Positions 42,698 through 51,440 of a DNA stretch of 64,000 nucleotides are shown here, one piece after another. The notes under the pieces are model-generated. The model saw nothing but the letters and a program-made list of their open reading frames with translations, made no database searches and was not told the DNA's origin. Where the stretch lies: positions 124,001 to 188,000 of the forward strand of contig NZ_JANLGI010000008.1 in NCBI RefSeq assembly GCF_024655635.1, given 5' to 3'. Position 1 is the first letter of the stretch. Every line of letters starts with the position of its first letter. Origin of the DNA: Allobosea sp. 47.2.35 (GTDB taxonomy: Bacteria; Pseudomonadota; Alphaproteobacteria; Rhizobiales; Beijerinckiaceae). A program made the position numbers and the translations under genes.

Positions 42698-43560
42698 GCA
42701 CGGACGCCTCCGCCCGCGCCACACCCTATTGGCTGACGGGGCCTGCGCTCGCCGTCTTCCTCGGCCTCGTCATCATCCCGCTCGGCATGACCGTGCTGCT
42801 CGCCTTCTACGATTGGGGCCAGTACAAGGGCATCGTCGCCGAGTTCACGCTGAAGAATTTCCGCGAGATCTTCAGCGACAGTTATTTCCTCGAAGTCTTC
42901 CTGCGCACCCTCCGCATCTCCGTGCTGGTGACGCTGTTCGCCATCCTGATCGGCGTGCCCGAGGCCTATATCCTCAACCGCATGTCACCGGCCTGGCGCG
43001 GCCTCTGCCTGCTCGCGATCCTCGGCCCGCTGCTGGTCTCGGTCGTCGCACGCACGCTCGGCTGGGCGCTGCTGCTGGGCTCGAACGGCCTCGTCAATCG
43101 CGGACTGATGGCGCTCGGCCTGATTGGCCAGCCGCTCGAATTCATGTTCACCGAGACCGGCGTGGTGATCGCGCTCGTCCATGTGCTGATCCCCTTCATG
43201 ATCCTCGCGGTCTGGGCCTCGCTGCAGCGGCTCGATCCGCAGATCGAGAACGCCGCGCTCTCGCTGGGCGCCTCGCGCCTCACCATCTGGCGCCGCGTGA
43301 TCCTGCCGCAGATCGTGCCTGGCATCCTATCAGGCTCGATCATCGTCTTCGCTCTGGCGGCCAGCGCCTTCGCCTCCCCCGCCATCATCGGCGGCAGGCG
43401 GCTCAAGGTCGCGGCGACGCTGGCCTATGACGAGTTCCTGAACACGCTGAACTGGCCGCTCGGCGCCGCCGTCGCCGTCCTGCTGCTCGCAGCCCTGGTC
43501 ATCCTCACCGTCGGTGCCAACCGGCTGGTCGAGCGCCGCTATTCACAGGTGTTCGAATGA
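42694..43560 (+). CDS. ABC importer permease (PotB-like)
   Basis: 288 residues, six membrane helices, EAA loop IENAALSLGASRLTIWRRVILPQI. Extended first periplasmic loop (KGIVAEFTLKNFREIFSD) as in PotB homologues. Coupled by four-base overlaps to the ATPase upstream and the second permease downstream. Confidence 0.92.
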   Translation: MSTDASARATPYWLTGPALAVFLGLVIIPLGMTVLLAFYDWGQYKGIVAEFTLKNFREIFSDSYFLEVFLRTLRISVLVTLFAILIGVPEAYILNRMSPAWRGLCLLAILGPLLVSVVARTLGWALLLGSNGLVNRGLMALGLIGQPLEFMFTETGVVIALVHVLIPFMILAVWASLQRLDPQIENAALSLGASRLTIWRRVILPQIVPGILSGSIIVFALAASAFASPAIIGGRRLKVAATLAYDEFLNTLNWPLGAAVAVLLLAALVILTVGANRLVERRYSQVFE

Positions 43561-44357
43561 GCCGCAACGGTCCCTTCGCCATCCTGTTCCACACGCTTTT
43601 CGTCGTCTTCATGCTGGCGCCGCTGGTCGTGGTCTGCCTCGTCGCCTTCACGCCGGAGGGCTATCTCTCGCTGCCCGGCCGGGTCTGGAGCTTGCGCTGG
43701 TTCAGGGCGATTCTGGATTATCCCGAGTTCCTGCGCGCCTTCCGGGATTCGCTCTGGCTGGCGGCGCTCTCCTCCACCGTCGCGATCGGGCTTGCGGTTC
43801 CAGCCGCGCTCGCCATCGCCCGCTATCGCTTCCCCGGCCGCGAGGCGATGACGGCCCTGTTCATGTCACCGCTGATGGTCCCCCATGTCGTGCTGGGCAT
43901 CGCCTTCCTGCGCTTCTTCACGCAGATCGGCCTCTCCGGGACCTTCCTCGGGTTGGTCCTGAGCCATATCATCGTGATCATCCCCTTCGCGCTGCGCCTC
44001 GTGCTCGCCGCCTCCTACGGCATCGACCGGCGCATCGAGCATGCCGCGATCTCGCTCGGCGCGAGTCCGGCCGTCGTCTTCCGGCGGGTGACCCTGCCGC
44101 TGATCCTGCCCGGCGTCGTCTCGGGCTGGCTGCTCGCCGCGATCAATTCCTTCGACGAGGTGACGATGACGGTCTTCATCGCCTCGCCCGCCACCACCAC
44201 GCTTCCCGTCCGGATGTTCCTCTACATCCAGGACAATATCGACCCGCTCATCGCAGCCGTCTCCGCCTGCCTGATCGCCCTGACCGCCATCCTGCTGATG
44301 GCGCTGGACAGGCTGTTCGGGCTCGACCGGCTGTTCGTCGGAACCGGAAAAGGCTGA
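43557..44357 (+). CDS. ABC importer permease (PotC-like)
   Basis: 266 residues with six helices and EAA loop IEHAAISLGASPAVVFRRVTLPLI. The periplasmic segment SLPGRVWSLRWFRAI matches PotC-type permeases. Followed after five bases by the GTG start of the first flavoprotein gene, so import and oxidation genes form one transcript. Confidence 0.92.
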   Translation: MSRNGPFAILFHTLFVVFMLAPLVVVCLVAFTPEGYLSLPGRVWSLRWFRAILDYPEFLRAFRDSLWLAALSSTVAIGLAVPAALAIARYRFPGREAMTALFMSPLMVPHVVLGIAFLRFFTQIGLSGTFLGLVLSHIIVIIPFALRLVLAASYGIDRRIEHAAISLGASPAVVFRRVTLPLILPGVVSGWLLAAINSFDEVTMTVFIASPATTTLPVRMFLYIQDNIDPLIAAVSACLIALTAILLMALDRLFGLDRLFVGTGKG

Positions 44358-44362
44358 CGCCA

Positions 44363-45490
44363 GTGTCCACCACCATCAAAGAACCCGATGTCGCCGTGAT
44401 CGGCGGCGGCGTGGTCGGCGGCGCCATCGCGCTCGGCCTCGCTCGCAACGGCGCCAAGGTCGCGATCCTCGACGAGGGCGACACCGCCTTCCGCGCCTCG
44501 CGCGGCAATTTCGCGCTGGTCTGGGTCCAGTCCAAGGGCTTCGGCATGCCCGACTACGCGCTCTGGTCGCGCCGCTCCGCCGATGCCTGGCATGAGCTTG
44601 CCGCTTCGCTGGCCGGCGAGACCGGGATCGACGTCGCCCATAGCCAGCCCGGCGGCTTCATGCTCTGCCTCTCGCAGGACGAGCTCGACAAGCGCGTCGA
44701 CGCCATGCGCCGCCTCCATAACAGCCGGCCGCTCTTTGACTTTCCCTATGAGGTGCTCGACCACGCCGAGACCAAGCGGCGCCTGCCGGCCATCGGCAAG
44801 GACGTGGTCGGCTCGCTCTATTCCCCGCTCGACGGCCATGTGAATTCGCTGAAGCTGTTCCGGGCCTTGCGCGAGGCGACGGTGAGACGTGGCGTCGACT
44901 ATCGCCCGAACAGCCCGGTCGAGAGCATCGTCCCGAAGGATGGCGGCTTCGCCATCACCGGCGCCTGGGGCGAAATGCGGGCCGGCAAGGTCGTGCTCTG
45001 CGCCGGGCTCGGTAATGCGCGTCTCGCCCCGATGGTCGGGCTCGACGCGCCGGTGAAGCCGAGCAAGGGCCAGATCATCGTCACCGAGAAGACCGAGCCC
45101 TTCCTGCACAATCCGATGGTCACGGTCCGCCAGACCGACGAGGGTGGCGTGATGATCGGCGACAGCCAGGAGGATCGCGGCTTCGACACCGTCGTTGGCC
45201 AGCCGATCCTCTCGAGCATGGCGGAGCGTGCGGTGAAGATGTTCCCGCGCCTCGCCGGCCTCAACGTGGTCCGCACCTGGTCGGCCTTGCGCGTGATGAG
45301 CCCCGACGGCTTCCCGATCTACGACCAGTCCGAGACCCATCCCGGCGCCTTCGTCGTCACCTGCCATTCCGGCGTGACGCTCGCCGCCAACCATGTCCTG
45401 ACGCTCGCTCCCGCGATTCTCGCCGGCACCTTGCCGGAGAGCGTCGCGAGCTTCACCGCACGGAGGTTCCATGTTCCGGCCCATAGCTGA
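44363..45490 (+). CDS. FAD-dependent amine oxidoreductase, DAO family (beta-type subunit 1)
   Basis: 375 residues from GTG 44363. N-terminal Rossmann motif VAVIGGGVVGGAIALGLARN with the acidic end of strand 2 (ILDEGD); C-terminal DAO-fold segments VRTWSALRVMSPDGFPIYD and CHSGVTLAANH. It resembles the beta subunits of heteromeric opine oxidases, hydrogen-cyanide synthase (HcnC) and D-hydroxyproline dehydrogenase, which oxidise the C-N bond of the substrate. Overlaps the small ferredoxin-like subunit by 20 bases. A second such subunit is encoded at 47227-48354. Confidence 0.87.
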   Translation: MSTTIKEPDVAVIGGGVVGGAIALGLARNGAKVAILDEGDTAFRASRGNFALVWVQSKGFGMPDYALWSRRSADAWHELAASLAGETGIDVAHSQPGGFMLCLSQDELDKRVDAMRRLHNSRPLFDFPYEVLDHAETKRRLPAIGKDVVGSLYSPLDGHVNSLKLFRALREATVRRGVDYRPNSPVESIVPKDGGFAITGAWGEMRAGKVVLCAGLGNARLAPMVGLDAPVKPSKGQIIVTEKTEPFLHNPMVTVRQTDEGGVMIGDSQEDRGFDTVVGQPILSSMAERAVKMFPRLAGLNVVRTWSALRVMSPDGFPIYDQSETHPGAFVVTCHSGVTLAANHVLTLAPAILAGTLPESVASFTARRFHVPAHS

Positions 45491-45779
45491 TCTTGCCGCG
45501 AGCGGGGAGCTGAGCTTCACCTTCGACGGCCGCCCGATGACGGCGCGCGCGGGCGACACCGTCGCCGCCGCCCTGCTCGTCAACGGCATCACCGCCTGCC
45601 GCGAGACCCCGGTCTCCGACACGCCACGCGCGCCCTATTGCCTGATGGGCGTCTGCTTCGACTGTCTCGTCGTCATCGACGGCATCGGCAACCGGCAGGG
45701 CTGCCTCGTCCCTCTCGCGGAGGGCATGCGCATCGAGACCCAGCATGGGCGCCGCCATCTGACGGAGGTCGCGGAATGA
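45471..45779 (+). CDS. [2Fe-2S] small subunit (HcnA/opine-oxidase gamma type)
   Basis: 102-residue ferredoxin-like subunit. Ligand cysteines follow the plant-type pattern C57-x4-C62-x2-C65-x12-C78 (YCLMGVCFDC ... GC). The N-terminal part FTFDGRPMTARAGDTVAAAL is typical of HcnA and of the gamma subunit of D-hydroxyproline dehydrogenase. It passes electrons between flavins of the complex. It lies between the beta and alpha genes and overlaps both. Confidence 0.9.
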   Translation: MFRPIADLAASGELSFTFDGRPMTARAGDTVAAALLVNGITACRETPVSDTPRAPYCLMGVCFDCLVVIDGIGNRQGCLVPLAEGMRIETQHGRRHLTEVAE

Positions 45780-47230
45780 TTCCGGTCGCCAGCATCGAAC
45801 AGCTCGCCGAGAGCTATGACCTCCTCGTCGTTGGCGCAGGCCCGGCCGGCCTCTCGGCAGCCGCCCGCGCAGCCGAGCTCGGTCTCTCCGTCCTGCTCGC
45901 CGACGAGAACCCGGCGCCGGGCGGCCAGATCTACCGTGCGGTCACCACGACACCGGTGAAGAACCGCGCGATCCTAGGCGATGACTACTGGCGTGGCACC
46001 GACATCGTCGCCCGCTTCGAGCGCTCGGAGGCGGCCTATGCCCCGCGTTGCACCGTCTGGTCGATCGGCCCGGACGAGGCCGCGCCCGGAACCTTCGAGC
46101 TCGGCCTCTCGCTTGACGGCAAGGCCCGCATCATCGGCGCCCGGCAGGTGATCCTCGCGACCGGCGCGCAGGAGCGGCCCTTCCCAATCCCCGGCTGGAC
46201 CCTGCCCGGCGTGATGACGGCGGGCGCCGCCCAGATCGCCCTCAAGTCCGCCGGCGCGATCCCATCGGGGCGCACCGTCATCGCCGGCTGCGGCCCACTG
46301 CTCTACCTGCTGGCGGGGCAGCTCGCGGCCGCCGGCTGCCAGATCGCCGCCGTGCTCGACACGACACCCTCCACCAATTGGTCGAAGGCGCTCGCCGCCG
46401 TCCCGGATTTCCTGCGCTCGCCCTATCTCGCCAAGGGCCTCAAGCTTATGGCAGCGGCACGGCGCAAGCTGCGCTTCGTCTCCGGCGTGACCAGCCTGAC
46501 GGCAACCGGCAATGGAAAGCTCGCTTCCGTGCAGTTCGAGCAGGGCGGCCGCACCGGCACCATCGCTTGCGACACGCTGCTGCTGCATCAGGGTGTGATA
46601 CCCAGCGTCAATTTTTCCAACGCAGCCGGCTGCGCCCATGATTTCGATGTCGAGCAGCACGCCTGGCTGCCGCGCGTCGATGTCTGGTTCGCCTCGACCG
46701 TGCCCGGCATCGCCATCGCCGGTGACGGCGCCGGTATCGGCGGCGCGGAAAGCGCGGCCCTGCGCGGCGAGATCGCGGCCTTCGGCGCCGCGTCGCGGCT
46801 CGGCAAGCTCAGCGAGGCCGAGCGCGACCGGCAGGCCGTGCCAGTTCGCGCCGAACTGGACAAGAAGCTGCGTGGGCGACGTTTCCTCGACCTGCTCTAC
46901 AAGCCGGCGCCGCAATTCCTGGCCCCCCCCAAGGACGAAACGATCGTCTGCCGCTGCGAGGAGGTCACGGCCGGTCAGGTCCGTGATGCCGCCAAGCGCC
47001 TCGGCGTCACCGGCCCCAACCAGATGAAGGCCTTCCTGCGCTGCGGCATGGGCCCCTGCCAGGGCCGCCTCTGCGGCCCGACCGTGGTCGAGTTGATCGC
47101 CGAGACGCGCGGCACGACTCCGGCCGAGACCGGCTACTACCGCCTGCGCCCGCCGATCAAGCCGGTGACGCTGGCCGAGTTGGCCGCTCTGCCGCAAACC
47201 GACGCCTCGGTGAAGGCGGTCGTGCGGTGA
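45776..47230 (+). CDS. FAD/NAD(P)-binding oxidoreductase (HcnB/opine-oxidase alpha type)
   Basis: 484 residues from ATG 45776. FAD motif YDLLVVGAGPAGLSAAARAAE, a second dinucleotide motif VIAGCGPLLYLLAGQL, and the late FAD segment GIAIAGDGAGIGG. The C-terminus is a BFD-type [2Fe-2S] domain with C392, C394, C423 and C428 (VCRCEE ... RCGMGPCQGRLC). This is the alpha-subunit layout of HcnB, opine oxidases (OoxA/NoxA) and D-hydroxyproline dehydrogenase. With the small and beta subunits it should form a membrane-associated dehydrogenase passing electrons to the respiratory chain. Confidence 0.9.
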   Translation: MIPVASIEQLAESYDLLVVGAGPAGLSAAARAAELGLSVLLADENPAPGGQIYRAVTTTPVKNRAILGDDYWRGTDIVARFERSEAAYAPRCTVWSIGPDEAAPGTFELGLSLDGKARIIGARQVILATGAQERPFPIPGWTLPGVMTAGAAQIALKSAGAIPSGRTVIAGCGPLLYLLAGQLAAAGCQIAAVLDTTPSTNWSKALAAVPDFLRSPYLAKGLKLMAAARRKLRFVSGVTSLTATGNGKLASVQFEQGGRTGTIACDTLLLHQGVIPSVNFSNAAGCAHDFDVEQHAWLPRVDVWFASTVPGIAIAGDGAGIGGAESAALRGEIAAFGAASRLGKLSEAERDRQAVPVRAELDKKLRGRRFLDLLYKPAPQFLAPPKDETIVCRCEEVTAGQVRDAAKRLGVTGPNQMKAFLRCGMGPCQGRLCGPTVVELIAETRGTTPAETGYYRLRPPIKPVTLAELAALPQTDASVKAVVR

Positions 47231-48354
47231 GCCCATCCGGCAATAGTGCCGATGTCATCGTCATCGGCGGCGGCATCCATGGCTGCTCCACCGCGCTGCA
47301 TTGCGCGATGCGCGGGCTCTCGGTCATCCTGATCGAGAAAGACCATGCCGGCCGCCATGCCTCAGGCGTCAATGCCGGCGGCGTGCGCCAACTCGCGCGC
47401 CATGTCGCGGAAATCCCGCTCTCCAACGCCTCGATGGCGCTCTGGCACGATATCGCCGAGCTGGTCGACGACGATTGCGGCTTCACCAGCGACGGGCAGG
47501 TGCTGGTCGCCGAGGACGAGGCCGATCTCGAAGGCTGCCGCGCCCGCGTCGCCGACCTGACTTTGCGCGGCTTCCACCATGAGGAGCTGATCGACGCCAA
47601 GGAATTACGCTCGATCGTCCCCGCCGTCTCCGAGAGTTGTCCCGGCGGCGTGATCTCGCGCCGCGACGGCGCCGCGATTCCCTTGCGGGCGACGCAGGCC
47701 TTCAAGCGCAAGGCCGAGAGCCTCGGCGCCATCATCCGCGAGGGCGTGCGCGTCACCAAGGTCGAGAAGGACGGGTCGAACTGGCGCGTCGTCACCGATG
47801 CAGGCGACTTCCTAGCACCCCGCATCGTCAATGCCGCCGGCGCCTGGGCTGACCGGATCGCGAGCGATCTCGGCGAGGCGGTGCCGCTCTCGGTCATCGC
47901 GCCGATGCTGATGATCACGGCGCCATTGCCGGCCTTCATCAAGCCCGTGGTGATCCTGCGTGGGCGAAAACTCTCCTTCAAGCAGTTCGACAACGGCACG
48001 GTGCTGATCGGCGGCGGCCATCTCGGGACGCCCTTGCGCGACGAGAACGTCACTTTGCTCGACTGGAAGAAGCTCGCAATCAGCGCCGGCACGGTCTGGG
48101 ACCTCTTCCCGATCATGCGCGGCGCGCCCGTCGTGCGGGCCTGGGCCGGCATCGAGGCGCGCATGCCGGACGACCTGCCCGTCTTCGGAAAGAGCGCCAG
48201 GCATGAGGGCGTCTACCACCAGTTCGGCTTCTCGGCCCATGGCTTCCAGCTCGGCCCCGGCGCCGGCGCCGTGATGGCCGAGATCATCGCGACCGGCCGC
48301 TCGAACGTGCCGATCGACGGCCTCGACATCGCCCGCTTCACCAATACGCACTGA
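47227..48354 (+). CDS. FAD-dependent amine oxidoreductase, DAO family (beta-type subunit 2)
   Basis: 375 residues starting at GTG 47227, inside the stop of the alpha gene. Rossmann motif VIVIGGGIHGCSTALHCAMR, then RHASGVNAGGVRQLARH, typical of glycine/sarcosine oxidase-like and opine-oxidase beta subunits; the C-terminus has FGFSAHGFQLGPGAGAVMAE. It shares family but not close sequence with the product of 44363-45490. Two beta-type subunits with one alpha and one gamma is unusual; one may be an independent enzyme for the next oxidation step. Confidence 0.87.
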   Translation: MSPSGNSADVIVIGGGIHGCSTALHCAMRGLSVILIEKDHAGRHASGVNAGGVRQLARHVAEIPLSNASMALWHDIAELVDDDCGFTSDGQVLVAEDEADLEGCRARVADLTLRGFHHEELIDAKELRSIVPAVSESCPGGVISRRDGAAIPLRATQAFKRKAESLGAIIREGVRVTKVEKDGSNWRVVTDAGDFLAPRIVNAAGAWADRIASDLGEAVPLSVIAPMLMITAPLPAFIKPVVILRGRKLSFKQFDNGTVLIGGGHLGTPLRDENVTLLDWKKLAISAGTVWDLFPIMRGAPVVRAWAGIEARMPDDLPVFGKSARHEGVYHQFGFSAHGFQLGPGAGAVMAEIIATGRSNVPIDGLDIARFTNTH

Positions 48355-48373
48355 ATTTCAAAGGAGAAGACCC

Positions 48374-48718
48374 ATGGCCATCAAGCGTTCCATCCGCACG
48401 CCGATCCAGAACCGCATCGTCGAGACCGGCAATCTCGTCTTCGTCGGCGGCGTCATCGCCGACGACACCACGCAGTCGATGGGTCCGCAGACCCAGAACA
48501 TACTCGGCAAGATCGAGGGCTATCTCGGCGAGGTCGGGCTCGACCGCAAGGCGATCGTCGCCGCGCAGATCTTCGTCACCGATCTCTCCCAGAAGAAGGA
48601 GATGGACGCGGCCTGGACCGGTTTCTTCGGCGAGGACATGCCGACCCGCGCGACCGTCGGCGTCGCCGATCTCGGCGGCGGCGCGATCATCGAGATCGTG
48701 GTCACCGCCTCGCGCTGA
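48374..48718 (+). CDS. RidA/YjgF-family enamine/imine deaminase
   Basis: 114 residues of the RidA fold: GNLVFVGGVIADD near the N-terminus, GLDRKAIVAAQIFVTDL in the middle and MPTRATVGVADLGGGAIIEIVVTA at the end, ahead of the conserved position for the substrate carboxylate Arg (TRATV). A GGAGAAG site precedes the ATG. RidA proteins hydrolyse reactive imines made by amine oxidation, so it completes the operon logically. Last gene, convergent with the ROK gene. Confidence 0.9.
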   Translation: MAIKRSIRTPIQNRIVETGNLVFVGGVIADDTTQSMGPQTQNILGKIEGYLGEVGLDRKAIVAAQIFVTDLSQKKEMDAAWTGFFGEDMPTRATVGVADLGGGAIIEIVVTASR

Positions 48719-48742
48719 GCGGCGTCCCAGGCCGAGCGACGG

Positions 48743-49984
48743 TCAGTCTGAAACCGAAGCGGAGACTTCCGGAAGCAGGCTGACCCGGTCGAGCTTCGGC
48801 GTCATCGTGTCGAGCAGGGGCAGCGCCGCCGCACCGAGCGCTGCCGTCAATCGCCCGGTCCCGCCGCGCTGGACGCGCGGGATCGTCCGCCCCGGCCGGT
48901 TCGCCACCGAGATCGGCAGAGGCGACATCGCCGCGATCAGCGCATCGATCACCGTATCCGGCATCTCACCGCCGAGGATGACCGTCTCCGGATCGAACAG
49001 GTTCTCCAGCATTGTCACGACCGGCGCCAATAGCCCGGCCGCCTCCGCGATCCAGCCGGACAGGGCGAGATGCCCTTGCGCATGCAGGCGCGCCACCTCC
49101 TCCGGCCCCACACCGACGATCCCGGCCTCGCGCAAAGTCTCCGCCAGCGCATGGAAGGAGGCGTAGCGTTCGAGGCAGCCATGCCCGCCGCAGGCGCAGG
49201 CGCGTCCGTCGCGCACCACGGGAATATGACCGATCTCGCCGGCATTGCCGAAGGCGCCGCGATAGGGCTGGCCTGCGACGATGACGCCGAGGCCCAGGCC
49301 CGCGCCGAAATAGATCTGGCAGAAATGGCGCAGGTTGCGGCCGAGCCCATGGAGATGCTCGCCCACCGCCGCTGCATTGGCATCGTTCTCGATCACCACC
49401 GGCGTATTCAGGGCGTCCTGCAGGAGCTGCGCGGCATCCTGCCCGGCCCAGCCCGGCAAGGGCGAGGTGCCGACCGAGTTCATGCCCTCGATTTCGAAGG
49501 GACCGGGCATCACCACACCGCAACCGAGCAAGCGCTCAAGCAGGCCGGCCTCGCGCCTGACCGCGGCCAGCTCCGCCGCGGCCGTCTTCTGCACACCCGC
49601 GACGGTCGTATCCGCGAGAGGCGCGATGCGCTGCGCCCTGATCCGGCCTGCAAGGTCGACGAGGACGGTCGTGACGTGATCCGCCGCGATCTCCATCCCC
49701 GCGGTCATCCCACCTTCGGGGTTGACAGCGAATTCGACCGGCGGCTGGCCGCGCGCCGTCCGGCGCCGGCCGAGCTCGGTGAGGAACCCCTCCTCGACCA
49801 ACTCGGCGACGATGTTGGAGACCGCCTGCGCCGTGAGCCTCGTCAGCACCGCGATATCGGACCGGCCGAGCTGCCCGTGCTGGCGCACGGTTTCGAGCAC
49901 CACCCGGCGGTTATGGCTGCGCGTCCGCTCGGGATTGGTGCCGACGGCGACGCTGCGTGAGGGAGGGACGGGACGGTTCGGCAT
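48743..49984 (-). CDS. ROK-family transcriptional repressor
   Basis: 413 residues: N-terminal winged helix (about 25-80, RLTAQAVSNIVAELVEEGFL) followed by a sugar-kinase-like ROK domain. The ROK zinc motif CACGGHGCLE is at 263-272 and the phosphate loop and catalytic region VVIENDANAAAVGE is intact. Such proteins (NagC, Mlc, XylR) sense sugars or sugar phosphates. Divergent from the sugar importer/lyase operon with a palindrome between, so probably its repressor. The amino-sugar theme of the operon suits a NagC-type sensor. Confidence 0.9.
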   Translation of the reverse strand: MPNRPVPPSRSVAVGTNPERTRSHNRRVVLETVRQHGQLGRSDIAVLTRLTAQAVSNIVAELVEEGFLTELGRRRTARGQPPVEFAVNPEGGMTAGMEIAADHVTTVLVDLAGRIRAQRIAPLADTTVAGVQKTAAAELAAVRREAGLLERLLGCGVVMPGPFEIEGMNSVGTSPLPGWAGQDAAQLLQDALNTPVVIENDANAAAVGEHLHGLGRNLRHFCQIYFGAGLGLGVIVAGQPYRGAFGNAGEIGHIPVVRDGRACACGGHGCLERYASFHALAETLREAGIVGVGPEEVARLHAQGHLALSGWIAEAAGLLAPVVTMLENLFDPETVILGGEMPDTVIDALIAAMSPLPISVANRPGRTIPRVQRGGTGRLTAALGAAALPLLDTMTPKLDRVSLLPEVSASVSD

Positions 49985-50022
49985 AGGCGGTCGCGCTGGA
50001 TCGGGTGGACAGCCTGCTCCGG

Positions 50023-50051
50023 CAATTAATCCAACTCAAGTGAATTAATTG
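50023..50051. promoter_or_regulatory. Candidate ROK operator with overlapping -35
   Basis: Perfect 8-bp arms CAATTAAT (50023-50030) and ATTAATTG (50044-50051) with a 13-base spacer, in the 165-bp gap between the ROK gene and the operon. AT-rich dyads of this size are the usual target of NagC/Mlc-type ROK repressors. TTGACA at 50053-50058 directly follows the right arm and could be the -35 of the operon promoter, although no good -10 is evident. Confidence 0.6.
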
Positions 50052-50149
50052 ATTGACAGTCGCGGGCCGCCGAGACGACGATGTCTGCGAGCCTCCCGAA
50101 TGCCGTCCGCCGGCAGGGGCGGGGGACGCTGAAATCAGGGGAGAGGGTC

Positions 50150-51409
50150 ATGCGCGGCTTACGCGGGATGCTGTTGGGTCTGATGGTCTCGGTCGGCGCG
50201 GTCGCCGGCGCCAAGGCGCAGACCGTCGAGATCGAATACTGGCAGTATGTCTTCGACGCGCGCGTCAAGGCGATGACCGAGCTGATCAAGCGCTTCGAGG
50301 CCGCGAACCCGAATATCAAGGTCAAGCAGACGACCTTCCCCTATGCCGACTATCAGACCAAGATCGCCGCGGCGATGCCGGCCGGCCAGGGCCCGGATGT
50401 CGTGCAGCTCTTCTATGGCTGGCTCGACAATTTCGTCGGCGCCAAGTTCATCCAGCCGCTGCCGCGCGACGCCTTCCCGCCCGCGATGATCGAGAAGGAA
50501 TTCTATCCGATCGTCTCGGCGATGAAGCGCGACGGCGAGTATTACGCGCTGCCGACGGCCGTGCGCTCGCTCGCGCTGTTCTACAACAAGAAGCTGTTCC
50601 AGGAGGCCGGGCTCGACCCGAACACGCCGCCGAAGACCGTCGACGAACTGCTCGACATGGCCAAGAAGACGACCAAGCGCGACGGCGCCGGTAACATGCT
50701 TTCGGCCGGCATCACGCTCGACTTCCCCGGCCAGGACTACCATTGGTGGCGCGAGACGCTGCTGCGCCAGAACGGCGGCGCGCCTTATAGCGACGACAAC
50801 CGCAAGGTGACCTATGACAGCGAGGCCGGCGCCAAGTCGCTGAACTGGTATGCCGATCTCCAGCGCACCCACAAGGTCGGCCAGGTCGGCTTCATGGACG
50901 AGGGCCAGGCTGCCTTCCGCGCCGGCCGCGCCGCGATGACCATCGACGGCTCCTTCCGCCTCGGCGCCTTCGGTGGCATCAAGGCCTTCGAATGGGGCGT
51001 CGCCGAACTGCCCGCCTCGGCCGACGGCAAGAAGGCGAATTTCGCCAGCTACTGGGTCAACGCCATCACCACCAAGCCGACCGGCCCGAAGCTGGAAGCG
51101 GCCAAGAAGTTCCTCGCCTTCGTCACCACGCCCGAGGCGATGCAGCTCTGGCTCGAGACCGTCGGCGAGTTGCCGGCGCGCAAGGCCGCGGCCGAGACCG
51201 AGAAGAACCTCAACCACCCGGTCTACGGGCCGTTCCTCAAGGCATTGAACTACTCGCACGCCACGGTCTTCGTCGACGAGCTAGCCCAGCGCCAGGTCGC
51301 GCTCGACATGATCAACCGCGTGCTGCTGCAGAACCAGGACGCCAAGGCCGCACTCGCCGAGGCCGCCAAGGCCGAGCAGGCCATCCTCGACCGCTTCTAC
51401 AAGAAGTGA
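50150..51409 (+). CDS. Sugar ABC importer substrate-binding protein (CUT1)
   Basis: 419 residues from ATG 50150, with an AGGGGAGAGG site just upstream; an earlier in-frame ATG (50081) would put the signal peptide internal. Signal MRGLRGMLLGLMVSVGAVAGAKA, then VEIEYWQYVFDARVKAMTELI, the standard opening of CUT1 sugar-binding proteins. Mid-region KFIQPLP...FPPAMIEKEFYP and ALPTAVRSLALFYNKKLFQEAG are family blocks. First gene of the ROK-controlled operon; likely ligand is a sugar or sugar conjugate. Confidence 0.92.
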   Translation: MRGLRGMLLGLMVSVGAVAGAKAQTVEIEYWQYVFDARVKAMTELIKRFEAANPNIKVKQTTFPYADYQTKIAAAMPAGQGPDVVQLFYGWLDNFVGAKFIQPLPRDAFPPAMIEKEFYPIVSAMKRDGEYYALPTAVRSLALFYNKKLFQEAGLDPNTPPKTVDELLDMAKKTTKRDGAGNMLSAGITLDFPGQDYHWWRETLLRQNGGAPYSDDNRKVTYDSEAGAKSLNWYADLQRTHKVGQVGFMDEGQAAFRAGRAAMTIDGSFRLGAFGGIKAFEWGVAELPASADGKKANFASYWVNAITTKPTGPKLEAAKKFLAFVTTPEAMQLWLETVGELPARKAAAETEKNLNHPVYGPFLKALNYSHATVFVDELAQRQVALDMINRVLLQNQDAKAALAEAAKAEQAILDRFYKK

Positions 51410-51440
51410 TGCGGACCGGGCGCCGGATCGGATTGTCGCG

